From contig JALHHX010000068.1 in assembly GCA_022837245.1 (NCBI GenBank), forward strand, positions 1-11,200: a DNA stretch of 11,200 nucleotides. Direction: 5' to 3'. Position 1 is the first letter of the stretch. Each line of letters begins with the position of its first letter. Positions 1-6,228 of this stretch are shown one piece after another. The position numbers were made by a program, and so were the translations under genes. Under the pieces are notes generated by a model. That model saw only the letters and a program-made list of their open reading frames with translations, was not told where the DNA came from and ran no database searches. Source of the stretch: Lentisphaerota bacterium. GTDB taxonomy: Bacteria; Verrucomicrobiota; Kiritimatiellia; RFP12; UBA3636.

Positions 1-2
1 AG

Positions 3-2609
3 GACGTCATCTTCGCCGGCTCCGAACGTCGCAGGCCCATCGGCATGGCCGAGGTCTCGGTCACCATCGACAACAGCGACGGCCAATCCTGGGCAACGGC
101 ACTGCACGACCTGCAGGAGGCGCTCTCGCTGGCCGCCGAGGACGGCACGGTTCACGTGGCGGGCGGGCAGACTTTCGCGTTGACTTCCCAGATTGTGTGG
201 CCTTCGATGGACGGCATTACCATCGCCGGCGGCTACGAGGCGTCCGGGGTCGAACCCGGCGCGCGCGACCCCGCGCAGTGGCCGACGATCATCACCCGCA
301 ACCCCACCAACAACATCCGGCTGATGCAGATCGCCGGCGTGACCAACACGGTGCTGAGCGGCCTGACGCTGACGGGCGGCAACGTCGTCGACCTGCGCGG
401 CGGCGCCCTCCACGTCAGCGGCGCGGGGCTGACCCTGGAGGACTGCGTCATCGCCAACAACCGCGCGAGCACGGCCCTGACCACCGGCGGAACGGTCTCC
501 GGCGGCGCGATGTTCGCCGAGAACTCGACCGTGGTCGTACGGCGCTGCCGCCTGGTTTCAAACACGGCCGCCAGCACGGCGCGCAACAACACCGCGCATG
601 GCGGGGCGCTGGCCTTTTCGGGAGGCGTCGCCGTGCTGCTGGACAGCGACTTCCGGCGCAACACGGCCTGGGGCGAAGGCTCCCAGGCTTACATGAGCGC
701 CGACTGGGCGTATGGCGGCGCCGTCTATGCCGACGGCAAGCTGGCGCTCACCAACTGCGTGCTGATCGCCAACCATGCCCGAATCGGAACGCTTGGAAAC
801 GCCTATGGCGGGGCCGTTTACAGTGGCGGCGATGCCAGCATCTGGAACTGCCTGGTCGCGGGCAACGCCACATGGCGCAACGGCACGATGCCGGTCGCCT
901 CGGGCCACGGGGTCTACGCCACGGGCACGCGCCTTGTGGTCGGGCAGTGTACCTTCGCCGGGCAGTTCGACGCGATCCGGCTCGGCACCGCCCCGGCGAC
1001 GCTTGCGGTGGAGAACTCGATCTTCTGGGACAACACGAGCGACTTCGTCAACTACCCGCTCGTCTCCGGCGCCTTGAAGAACGTGGCCGACTGCCTCATT
1101 GGCTCGGGCGCGAACAACGGCACCAATGGCTGTTTCCGGGCCGATCCGCTGTTCGAACGCGGGTACTACCTGGCGGCCGCCAGTCCTGCGGTGGACGCCG
1201 GCAGCACGACGGCGGCGGCGGCAGGCCTCGCCGACCGCACGACGCAAGTCGCCGGCACGGTCGACCAGGGAGCGGTGGACTGGGGGTATCATGCCGCCGA
1301 CGGCGTCGCGGTCATGGACCTCTACGTCTCCGGATCGGGCGCCGATGGCAACAGCGGGCTGACCTCCGGGGCGCCTCTGCGGTCGCTGACGAAAGCGCTC
1401 TCGCTGGCACGCGACGGCACGCGCATCGTGGTCGGCGCGGGGCAGTACGATGGGACCGTCGAGCCTTTCCCGCTGACCGCCACGGACGTGATCGGTCTTG
1501 CGATCGAGGGCGCCGGGGCCGAGACCGCCATCGTCTCCGCCTTGGGCAAGAACGCGCGTTGCGTCGCGCTCACGGGCGTCTGGCAAGGCCGGATCTCGGG
1601 TTTGACGATCCGCGACGGCGTCGTCACGGGAAATGGCGGCGGAATGTCGGCGGTGCGCTGCGGCCTGTTCGTCGGCGACTGCGCCTTCCGCCAGAACAAG
1701 GCGAACCGCGCGGCCGGCGGCGGGTTCTACGCCGAGGACAGTTCGACCCTCCTCAGCAATCTGGTCGTCGCCAACAACCAGTGCTATAGCGACTATATGG
1801 GGGCTCAGTTGCTGGGTGGCGGCGTGGGGCTCGTGCGCGGGCGTCACCAGGTCGAGCGGTGCCAGATCGCGAACAACTTCACCCAGGGGAATGGAAGCGG
1901 TGGCTACAACGTCGTCGATTATCCCTATGGCGGCGGGCTCTACATCAGCGGCGACCTGCTGCTCCGCGATTGCGTGGTCAGCAACAACACGGCTCGCATC
2001 ATGTCCTACGGCACGTCACGCGGCGGCGGGATCTTCGCGGACATGATCCAGCCCGGCGCTAAGGCGGTTTTCCGAAACACGCTGGTGGCGACCAACATCT
2101 CGCATTCCGTCAACACGGGCGACGGCATCCATGTGGCGTACGGCACGGTGGAGATCGCCAGCGCGACGGTCGGCGGCAATGGCGGCTACGGGCTGTACCG
2201 CGCGGACGGAACGGTCTCGGCCGTGAACAGCATCTTCGGGGGCAACGGCACCAACACCCAGGGCACGGTCACGCTCGCCTATTCCTGCGTCGGCCCCGAG
2301 AGCGTCTTCACGGACGGCGGGCACAACATCGTCGGCGATCCGCTGTTTGCTGCGCCGGAGTCGGGCGATTTTCGCCTCCAAACGGCCTACGGCCAGAAGA
2401 CGCCGGGCGGTGGGTCCATGAAGCACTCCGCCACGAGCCCCTGCATAGATGCGGGTCTCAACCTCGCATGGATGGATGGCGCTATGGACTTGCAGGGTCT
2501 TCCACGCATTATGCGCGGCATCCCCGGCACATTGAAATCGGGGATCGCCGACATGGGCGCTTTCGAGATCGACGTGCAGGATCTCGGGACGCTGATTCTC
2601 ATACGGTAG
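3..2609 (+). CDS. Right-handed parallel beta-helix surface protein, two tandem units, choice-of-anchor-Q-like end (5' partial)
   Basis: The frame is open to the window edge, with in-frame residues DVIFAGSERRRPIG before the first Met at 45. That Met has no ribosome binding site and no signal peptide after it, so the true start is probably upstream. From Met45 there are 854 residues. Short recurring turns of the type GGAxxxSGG...LxxCxIxxNxA are typical of right-handed beta-helix proteins. Two similar units are visible: about residues 5-410, and 425-854 beginning DLYVSGSGADGNSG. Each opens with a region that predicts a solenoid cap (ALSLA..DGT..V..G) and closes with DPLF...SPxxDAG. The second ends SPCIDAG...D..GLPRIMRG...ADMGAFE, the pattern of choice-of-anchor-Q proteins. 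The likely location is secreted or cell-surface. Carbohydrate binding or lyase activity is possible, but I see no catalytic residues. No PEP-CTERM or other sorting tail is visible after GAFE. Base composition is clearly more G+C-rich than in the genes that follow. Confidence 0.85.
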   Translation, partial: DVIFAGSERRRPIGMAEVSVTIDNSDGQSWATALHDLQEALSLAAEDGTVHVAGGQTFALTSQIVWPSMDGITIAGGYEASGVEPGARDPAQWPTIITRNPTNNIRLMQIAGVTNTVLSGLTLTGGNVVDLRGGALHVSGAGLTLEDCVIANNRASTALTTGGTVSGGAMFAENSTVVVRRCRLVSNTAASTARNNTAHGGALAFSGGVAVLLDSDFRRNTAWGEGSQAYMSADWAYGGAVYADGKLALTNCVLIANHARIGTLGNAYGGAVYSGGDASIWNCLVAGNATWRNGTMPVASGHGVYATGTRLVVGQCTFAGQFDAIRLGTAPATLAVENSIFWDNTSDFVNYPLVSGALKNVADCLIGSGANNGTNGCFRADPLFERGYYLAAASPAVDAGSTTAAAAGLADRTTQVAGTVDQGAVDWGYHAADGVAVMDLYVSGSGADGNSGLTSGAPLRSLTKALSLARDGTRIVVGAGQYDGTVEPFPLTATDVIGLAIEGAGAETAIVSALGKNARCVALTGVWQGRISGLTIRDGVVTGNGGGMSAVRCGLFVGDCAFRQNKANRAAGGGFYAEDSSTLLSNLVVANNQCYSDYMGAQLLGGGVGLVRGRHQVERCQIANNFTQGNGSGGYNVVDYPYGGGLYISGDLLLRDCVVSNNTARIMSYGTSRGGGIFADMIQPGAKAVFRNTLVATNISHSVNTGDGIHVAYGTVEIASATVGGNGGYGLYRADGTVSAVNSIFGGNGTNTQGTVTLAYSCVGPESVFTDGGHNIVGDPLFAAPESGDFRLQTAYGQKTPGGGSMKHSATSPCIDAGLNLAWMDGAMDLQGLPRIMRGIPGTLKSGIADMGAFEIDVQDLGTLILIR

Positions 2610-2866
2610 CGCGGAAGCGCACCAGCAAAACCGTCAACCGCAGCCACACACCACTGCCAGCGGAGAGGCTCCTAAAATCGGGAGTCCCCATGGAAAACAG
2701 GCCAGCAACTCGCTAATGCGCCCGCCTAAACGCGGATTCGGAATTATGCTTGCCAGCCAGGGTATGTGTTTAGTAGAATTCGGGCAGTCCTGAAAGAGTG
2801 TGCGTCCCTTCCTTCTTTCTCTGTTTAACGTCGCATTTATTCGACCCATAAATCAAGGAGCCAGAA
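2610..2866. other. Intergenic region with one promoter and no convincing terminator
   Basis: These 257 bases lie between the beta-helix gene and the short exported reading frame. They contain a good sigma-70-like promoter (2750-2779) and a pyrimidine-rich stretch near 2806-2822. A weak stem, GGCTCC with GGGAGTC around 2669-2689, has no following T-run, so I do not call it a terminator. The segment 2731-2747 (CGCGGATTCGGAATTAT) resembles the sequence around the mreB -10 box. I see no gene here. Confidence 0.5.
2750..2779 (+). promoter_or_regulatory. Sigma-70-like promoter for the 2867 reading frame
   Basis: A -35 box TTGCCA (2750-2755) and a -10 box TAGAAT (2774-2779) are separated by 18 bases. 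Start of transcription would be near 2786, giving a leader of about 80 bases before the ATG at 2867. This has the same geometry as the mreB promoter (TTGCTT-18-TATAAT). It could also serve the zinc-ribbon/EIIA gene at 3133, since I see no clear terminator between them. Confidence 0.5.
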
Positions 2867-2968
2867 ATGAAAACTGTCGCATATACCACAATGATGGCAA
2901 TGGTGTTGTTTGGCGATGTCGCCTCGGCGCAGGCAGGACGCGACAAAAGACGGACGGGTTTACCATGA
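2867..2968 (+). CDS. 33-residue signal-peptide reading frame, probably a frameshifted remnant of an exported protein
   Basis: An ideal ribosome binding site AAGGAG (2855-2860) lies six bases before the ATG. The product starts MKTVAYTTMMAMVLFGDV and continues ASAQA. It has the charged n-region, hydrophobic core and AxA cleavage site of a Sec signal peptide. Only about ten residues (GRDKRRTGLP) follow before TGA at 2966. In the third frame, from 2940, the reading continues TKDGRVYHDCDW and runs to a TGA at 3072. From memory, 'DG+.Y.dc.v' just after the signal peptide is a recurring start of small exported proteins in Verrucomicrobia-like genomes. The simplest reading is a once-longer secreted protein broken by a one-base change near 2934-2945. 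A genuine small exported peptide or a sequencing error cannot be excluded. I do not recognise a function. Confidence 0.4.
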   Translation: MKTVAYTTMMAMVLFGDVASAQAGRDKRRTGLP

Positions 2969-3132
2969 TTGCGACTGGACTGCGGCGCTACTCCAGTTTC
3001 TGTTCCTGTTCGCGCACCACGCCATCCTCCACCGCCGTGAAAACCACGCCGGGCGGTCGAGCGTTTCCGCTTGACTTCTCGGCGCAAAAAATGGAAACTT
3101 TCGCGCCATTAAAACATAACAGGGCAAGAGAA
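2969..3132. other. Non-coding or decayed region before the zinc-ribbon/EIIA gene
   Basis: A + strand frame is open through this stretch and joins the gene at 3133, with possible Met codons at 2965 and 3091. Its translation (Ser/Thr/Arg-rich) does not look like protein and gives no domain, so I leave it outside the gene. A -35-like TTGACT sits at 3071-3076, with only a poor -10 candidate (GAAACT, 3094-3099) 17 bases later. An imperfect inverted repeat GGCGC (3081-3085) / GCGCC (3103-3107) surrounds that spot. The part up to 3074 may be the shifted tail of the 2867 gene. Confidence 0.35.
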
Positions 3133-4008
3133 ATGAAGAAACAAGATCCGAATGAACAGCAGCAGACAATGCGCGGCGTCGTAAACCTTCTTACACAGCT
3201 ACAGGAGCTGATCCTGATACGAGATGAACAGCGTTCCATTCTCGGGCCGGGAACAGACCTCGGCGTCATCAACAAAAACATTGACGACATGGTTGCGTCG
3301 CTCGATCCAGAGGTTTCGACAAACTTCAACCGTCTTTACAAGAAAGACCACATTTTCATGGCGCCGATGAGCGACGGCTCCTGCTCCATGTGCGGCATGC
3401 ATCTGGCCATTTCGCAGATACAGTCAGTTAAACTCTGCCGCCAAGTCGTGGCGTGTCCGAGCTGCGCGCGGATAATCTACGACCCTTCCGGCGCCAAATG
3501 GGTCGGGGAGCAGAAGTCTCGCGCCAGCGGGGAGCGCAAATCCGGTGTCGCCCGTTTCTCCTCGCCCGATCTCATGATACCGGATCTTCGGGGTGGCACG
3601 GCTGGGGAAGTCATCGCGGAGCTTGCGAACAGCCTCGAAAAGGCGAAGTTTGTTGACAATGCGGCGAAGCTGGTCGAAGGCGCGATCGCACGCGAGAGCA
3701 TCCTTGGCACGGGCATCGGCCATTACATTGCTTTCCCGCACGTGCGCGGCGTCGAGGGGGGCGGGCTGGCTCTTGCGTTCGGAGTCAGCCGCAAGGGCGT
3801 TGATTTCGGCGGTGTCGCCAAAACGCCATCCAACCTCATTTTTTTCTGTACAATTCCGACGGCGGTCAGCGCATTCTACCTGCGTCTGTTGGCAGGCATT
3901 TCAGACTCATTCGCGAAAGATGCAAACCGCAAGGCCGCGCTTGAGGCTGACTCCCCGGAGGCTCTCTGGAAAGTGTTGACCAAGGCGACTCGCTACACGA
4001 TCAAGTAA
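3133..4008 (+). CDS. Fusion of CT398-type coiled-coil/zinc-ribbon module with a PtsN-like PTS EIIA domain
   Basis: The product has 291 residues. Residues 10-70 are helical and probably coiled. They lead into a four-cysteine zinc ribbon: CSMC (Cys84, Cys87) and CPSC (Cys108, Cys111), followed by ARIIY, which is the zf-RING_7/CT398 pattern (DGSCSMC...ACPSCARIIY). Residues about 148-285 form an EIIA type-2 domain. Its motif GTGIGHYIAFPHVR carries the phosphorylatable His of the family (His203, in FPHV), with His197 as the second conserved His. EIIA-Ntr proteins receive phosphate from NPr and act mostly as regulators rather than sugar transporters, so a regulatory role is likely. The zinc ribbon would then provide a protein or nucleic-acid contact; that is inference. 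I chose ATG 3133 because AGGG lies eight bases upstream, the protein begins as expected for a coiled coil, and the upstream in-frame sequence is not protein-like. ATG 3091 is the alternative. Confidence 0.8.
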   Translation: MKKQDPNEQQQTMRGVVNLLTQLQELILIRDEQRSILGPGTDLGVINKNIDDMVASLDPEVSTNFNRLYKKDHIFMAPMSDGSCSMCGMHLAISQIQSVKLCRQVVACPSCARIIYDPSGAKWVGEQKSRASGERKSGVARFSSPDLMIPDLRGGTAGEVIAELANSLEKAKFVDNAAKLVEGAIARESILGTGIGHYIAFPHVRGVEGGGLALAFGVSRKGVDFGGVAKTPSNLIFFCTIPTAVSAFYLRLLAGISDSFAKDANRKAALEADSPEALWKVLTKATRYTIK

Positions 4009-4017
4009 TCGTGTGGC
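3992..4017 (+). terminator. Stem-loop spanning the stop codon of the zinc-ribbon/EIIA gene
   Basis: GCTACACGAT (3992-4001) pairs with ATCGTGTGGC (4008-4017) around a six-base loop. That gives ten pairs, one of them G-U. The TAA stop lies at 4006-4008, at the loop edge. Only a short TTTT occurs further on (4031-4034), so this is not a textbook intrinsic terminator. It may protect the 3' end of the message or end transcription weakly. Confidence 0.3.
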
Positions 4018-4086
4018 AATATCGCCGCGGTTTTGGTAAACTCCAACCAGTTTCAGCAAACACCGTGATAAACTCGGGGCGATACA

Positions 4087-5172
4087 GTGCATAAAAGTTC
4101 AAAAACAGGACTATACATACGGCTGGCAGCGGCGCTTGCGGCAGCGGCTTCGTTGATTCCTGTTTGCGCGGTTGGTGATGTGCGGGGTGCGCCGACCAAC
4201 TCCGTCTCGGCGTACGAAAAGTTCGATGTCATATTGAAGCGCTCGCCTTTCGGACCGCCCCCGCCAGTTGGATTGTCCGCCGAGGAAATAGCTGCCGCCG
4301 CCCTTGCGCAGGCACCGGTAGAACAGGAGAAAGTGACGCCGCTCACCGCTGTTGTCCGCCTAAACGCAATAACCAGATATGATGGTCTTCCGGCGGCAGG
4401 ATTCGTGGATAAGGAGAGCAATGCTTTGTATTTTCTCGTGGAAGGCCAGACGATCGACGACTACACTTTGGATGAAGTCTCGTTAGCCAAAAGCAGCATT
4501 ATCCTCACAAAAGGCGATCAGACTGAGGAGATTTTCCTCTCCTTCGCCAGTGGGCAGCCCACGAACATCGTGCCGATCGCCGGAACGAAGTTCCTGACAG
4601 CGCTTGATTTCCGAAAACGCGGCGAAGAGGCTCCGCAGGAAGTGGCGGCAGAAGAAGCCGCGCCGGAGGTAACGGAAGTCGAGGCAGCTGCCGCCCCCGT
4701 GGAAGGCGAACCCAGGCCTTCCCCCGAGATTGTCGAAGCGGCGACGATCACCAAAGACGGCGAGCAGCGGCTCTCCTTCCGCGAACTCCATCGCCTGCGG
4801 ATCCAGGAACAGCGTCGCAAGCAGGAATTGGAAAAGCAGCAGGAAGAGGAAAAGCTCCGCAAGGAGAAAGAACTCGCAGAAGCCCGCGAAAAGCAGGAAA
4901 AACTCGCCCAAGCCACTCTCGACGCCGCCATAGACGCCGCCGAAACCCTGTACCGCTCCAGAATGATCGAGGAAATAAAAGAAGGACAAGAGGTTGATGA
5001 GGGCTTCGAACTGACGGTTCAAGAGGCGAAGGCGCTTGCAGATGCCGGATTCGCAATACCTGAAGAACTGCTGGCCAACGGCAACGGGGCGGGCACCACG
5101 GAAACCTCAGTTGAACCGACGCCGGAATCGTCAGAACCGACGCCGGAAGCCACTCCTGAACAAAAGCTTTGA
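4087..5172 (+). CDS. Exported GspC/PilP-like protein with charged coiled coil
   Basis: The product has 361 residues with a GTG start; GGGG lies about seven bases upstream. Residues 1-35 form a signal peptide or single membrane anchor (KTGLYIRLAAALAAAASLIPV). The segment FDVILKRSPFG (46-56) resembles the 'Y-IxxRNxF' stretch that precedes the periplasmic domain of GspC-like and related proteins in type II secretion and type IV pilus systems. Residues about 84-155 have the pattern of that domain: LTAVVRLN, LYFLVEGQTI, DYTLDEVSLAKSSIILTKG. An Ala/Glu/Pro linker (180-218) follows. Next comes a highly charged coiled coil rich in Glu, Lys and Gln (about 228-275), then a helical region and a Pro/Thr/Glu tail with a repeated EPTPE. 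By inference it is an inner-membrane-anchored or periplasmic partner of a secretin-type machine. No other secretion gene is in the window, so the role is unproven. A terminator follows at 5199-5233. Confidence 0.65.
   Translation: MHKSSKTGLYIRLAAALAAAASLIPVCAVGDVRGAPTNSVSAYEKFDVILKRSPFGPPPPVGLSAEEIAAAALAQAPVEQEKVTPLTAVVRLNAITRYDGLPAAGFVDKESNALYFLVEGQTIDDYTLDEVSLAKSSIILTKGDQTEEIFLSFASGQPTNIVPIAGTKFLTALDFRKRGEEAPQEVAAEEAAPEVTEVEAAAAPVEGEPRPSPEIVEAATITKDGEQRLSFRELHRLRIQEQRRKQELEKQQEEEKLRKEKELAEAREKQEKLAQATLDAAIDAAETLYRSRMIEEIKEGQEVDEGFELTVQEAKALADAGFAIPEELLANGNGAGTTETSVEPTPESSEPTPEATPEQKL
5113..5148 (+). repeat. 15-base direct repeat encoding the EPTPE tail
   Basis: GAACCGACGCCGGAA occurs at 5113-5127 and again at 5134-5148, 21 bases apart and in the same frame. 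It gives the EPTPE...EPTPE motif at the protein's C-terminus. It looks like a small in-frame tandem expansion of a disordered tail. Confidence 0.7.
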
Positions 5173-5197
5173 CAATTGGTTCATGTTTTTATACATT
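5169..5197 (+). promoter_or_regulatory. Consensus -35 promoter overlapping the preceding stop codon
   Basis: TTGACA (5169-5174, a perfect -35 box) and TACATT (5192-5197) are 17 bases apart. The TGA stop of the preceding gene (5170-5172) lies inside the -35 box. Transcription would start near 5204, inside the terminator stem that follows, leaving a leader of roughly 95 bases before the outer-membrane protein gene at 5300. Confidence 0.55.
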
Positions 5198-5198
5198 G

Positions 5199-5233
5199 CC
5201 GGTGATTTCAGGTTGAAATTAAACCGGTTTTCT
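5199..5233 (+). terminator. Intrinsic terminator after the GspC/PilP-like gene
   Basis: An outer stem CCGGT (5199-5203) / ACCGG (5223-5227) encloses an inner stem ATTTCA (5205-5210) / TGAAAT (5214-5219) with a GGT loop. TTTTCT (5228-5233) follows directly. One unpaired base on the left and three on the right interrupt the stem. It would end transcripts coming from the gene at 4087. Confidence 0.6.
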
Positions 5234-5255
5234 CCGCGGCGGGAAGTGCGCGGAG
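5232..5255 (+). promoter_or_regulatory. Perfect 7-base inverted repeat in the outer-membrane protein gene's leader
   Basis: CTCCGCG (5232-5238) and CGCGGAG (5249-5255) are exact inverted copies around a ten-base spacer. If transcription begins near 5204, this is a leader RNA hairpin. If it begins from the TATAAT just downstream (5259-5264), it is a promoter-side operator-like element. The sequence cannot decide between the two. Confidence 0.35.
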
Positions 5256-5258
5256 GCA

Positions 5259-5264
5259 TATAAT
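5259..5264 (+). promoter_or_regulatory. Possible second -10 box (TATAAT) for the outer-membrane protein gene
   Basis: This is a perfect TATAAT, but no recognisable -35 box lies 16-19 bases upstream. TGCGCGG (5247-5253) precedes it by five bases, and the same heptamer precedes the mreB -10 box. Transcription would start near 5271, giving a leader of about 29 bases. It might be an activator-dependent promoter. Confidence 0.3.
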
Positions 5265-5299
5265 GGAAAACAACGCAATTATTAATAGGATAACAATCG

Positions 5300-6142
5300 A
5301 TGATACACATTAAGGCGGCAGCAGTGGCGGCAATGGCCGCGGTAATCGCAATCCAGGGTGTTTCCGCGCAGGATGCCGCGGAAACGGATGTAGCTGACGA
5401 GGTCGCTCCCGTCACGCAAGAGGAAATCGCTCCGGAAATGGAGTCGCCCGCATCTGTCGCCGCTGATCTGTACGTGGACATCGCAAGCGGGTACATTGAC
5501 TACGACGGCTATGTCATCAGTGACAGCCTTGTGATCCAGCCTGGATTCGACGTGTACATAACCCCGGAAGGCTGGGCGCTGCCACTTGAACTTGGATTCT
5601 GGGGGAATTACGCCACGGACAAAATGGCCGATCAGACCCAGAACCACGCGTTTACCGAGGTTGACGCTTCGATTGGAACCTCTTACGAATGGGAGGATTC
5701 GGGTGTCAGTGTTTGCGTCGCGCTAAATACAGTCCAATATCCCAATATGGAGGGTTGGAATGGCGAGGACTATCTCTCGGCTGACCTCCAGAAGAAATTT
5801 ATAGACGTCTTCCCCTCGGCGATGTCCGTGGCGGTGGGCGTTCGCGGCGAGTACGCCCTTACCGGCGACTACGATAACAATGTGAACGTGATTCCGTTCG
5901 TCGAGACGGGGTATGAATTCACGGAGAACCTCTCGGCAGCAGTCAAAGCGCAGTTCCACTACTTGGCTGACGAGGGCGGCGAGGACGGCTGGGGCAACTT
6001 CTCCGTCAGGCCTTCAATCACTTTCCGCGAGTTCTCCGTTTTCGCGCAGTACTTTGTGCAGATCGACGACGATGTTTACAGGGACGAGATGAACGACCTC
6101 GAGGATTTCATCTACGGCGCGGGATACGCCGTATCTTTCTAA
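5300..6142 (+). CDS. Outer-membrane beta-barrel protein, possibly TorF/Gcw_chp-like
   Basis: The product has 280 residues. The start ATG has AGGA (5287-5290) nine bases upstream. Residues 1-23 are a clear Sec signal peptide ending GVSA, with cleavage before QDAAE. An acidic linker (24-52) follows. From about residue 57 there are alternating hydrophobic and polar strands with many aromatic residues and Asp-rich turns. The protein ends GAGYAVSF, and the final Phe is the usual signature for BAM-dependent insertion into the outer membrane. The opening strand pair (YVDIASGYIDYDGYVISDSL) resembles the 'S.Y..RG...SD..P' start of TorF/Gcw_chp putative porins. That assignment is a tentative pattern match; a plain 'outer-membrane beta-barrel protein' is safe. 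It has its own promoter signals and is separated from mreB by 86 bases with no terminator. Confidence 0.75.
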   Translation: MIHIKAAAVAAMAAVIAIQGVSAQDAAETDVADEVAPVTQEEIAPEMESPASVAADLYVDIASGYIDYDGYVISDSLVIQPGFDVYITPEGWALPLELGFWGNYATDKMADQTQNHAFTEVDASIGTSYEWEDSGVSVCVALNTVQYPNMEGWNGEDYLSADLQKKFIDVFPSAMSVAVGVRGEYALTGDYDNNVNVIPFVETGYEFTENLSAAVKAQFHYLADEGGEDGWGNFSVRPSITFREFSVFAQYFVQIDDDVYRDEMNDLEDFIYGAGYAVSF

Positions 6143-6152
6143 AAAATAGAAG

Positions 6153-6182
6153 TTGCTTTTAATGCGCGGTTCGGAATATAAT
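6153..6182 (+). promoter_or_regulatory. Sigma-70-like promoter of mreB and perhaps the whole rod cluster
   Basis: TTGCTT (6153-6158) and a perfect TATAAT (6177-6182) are 18 bases apart. Transcription would start near 6189, 40 bases before the mreB ATG. TGCGCGG (6163-6169) lies in the spacer. The boxes begin eleven bases after the stop of the outer-membrane protein gene. Confidence 0.65.
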
Positions 6183-6228
6183 CTGGGTTTGTCACAGCAA
6201 TTTGGTCGCCATCCGGTTGGACGTACAC

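Noticed and set aside
197..1789. Long + strand frame of about 530 codons inside the beta-helix gene
   Set aside because: The translation is dominated by Arg and Pro with no domain pattern. It is the usual out-of-frame shadow of a G+C-rich gene.
558..1847. Long - strand frame of about 429 codons
   Set aside because: It lies antisense to the beta-helix gene and is low-complexity, rich in Arg, Ala and Asp. It has no ribosome binding site.
2669..2689. Hairpin after the beta-helix gene as a terminator
   Set aside because: There are only six pairs including a G-U, an eight-base loop and no T-run afterwards.
3071..3099. Promoter TTGACT-17-GAAACT before the zinc-ribbon/EIIA gene
   Set aside because: The -35 box is good, but the -10 box matches the consensus at only three positions. 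It is kept as a remark, not a feature.
2800..3132. N-terminal extension of the zinc-ribbon/EIIA gene back to 2800 or 2965
   Set aside because: The translated extension is Ser/Thr/Arg-rich and shows no domain. It overlaps a better-supported signal-peptide start, while the start at 3133 has a ribosome binding site and a sensible protein start.
4483..5022. - strand frame with Phe/Leu-rich product
   Set aside because: It is the antisense image of the Glu/Lys coiled coil (Glu and Lys codons read as Phe and Leu on the other strand), not a membrane protein.
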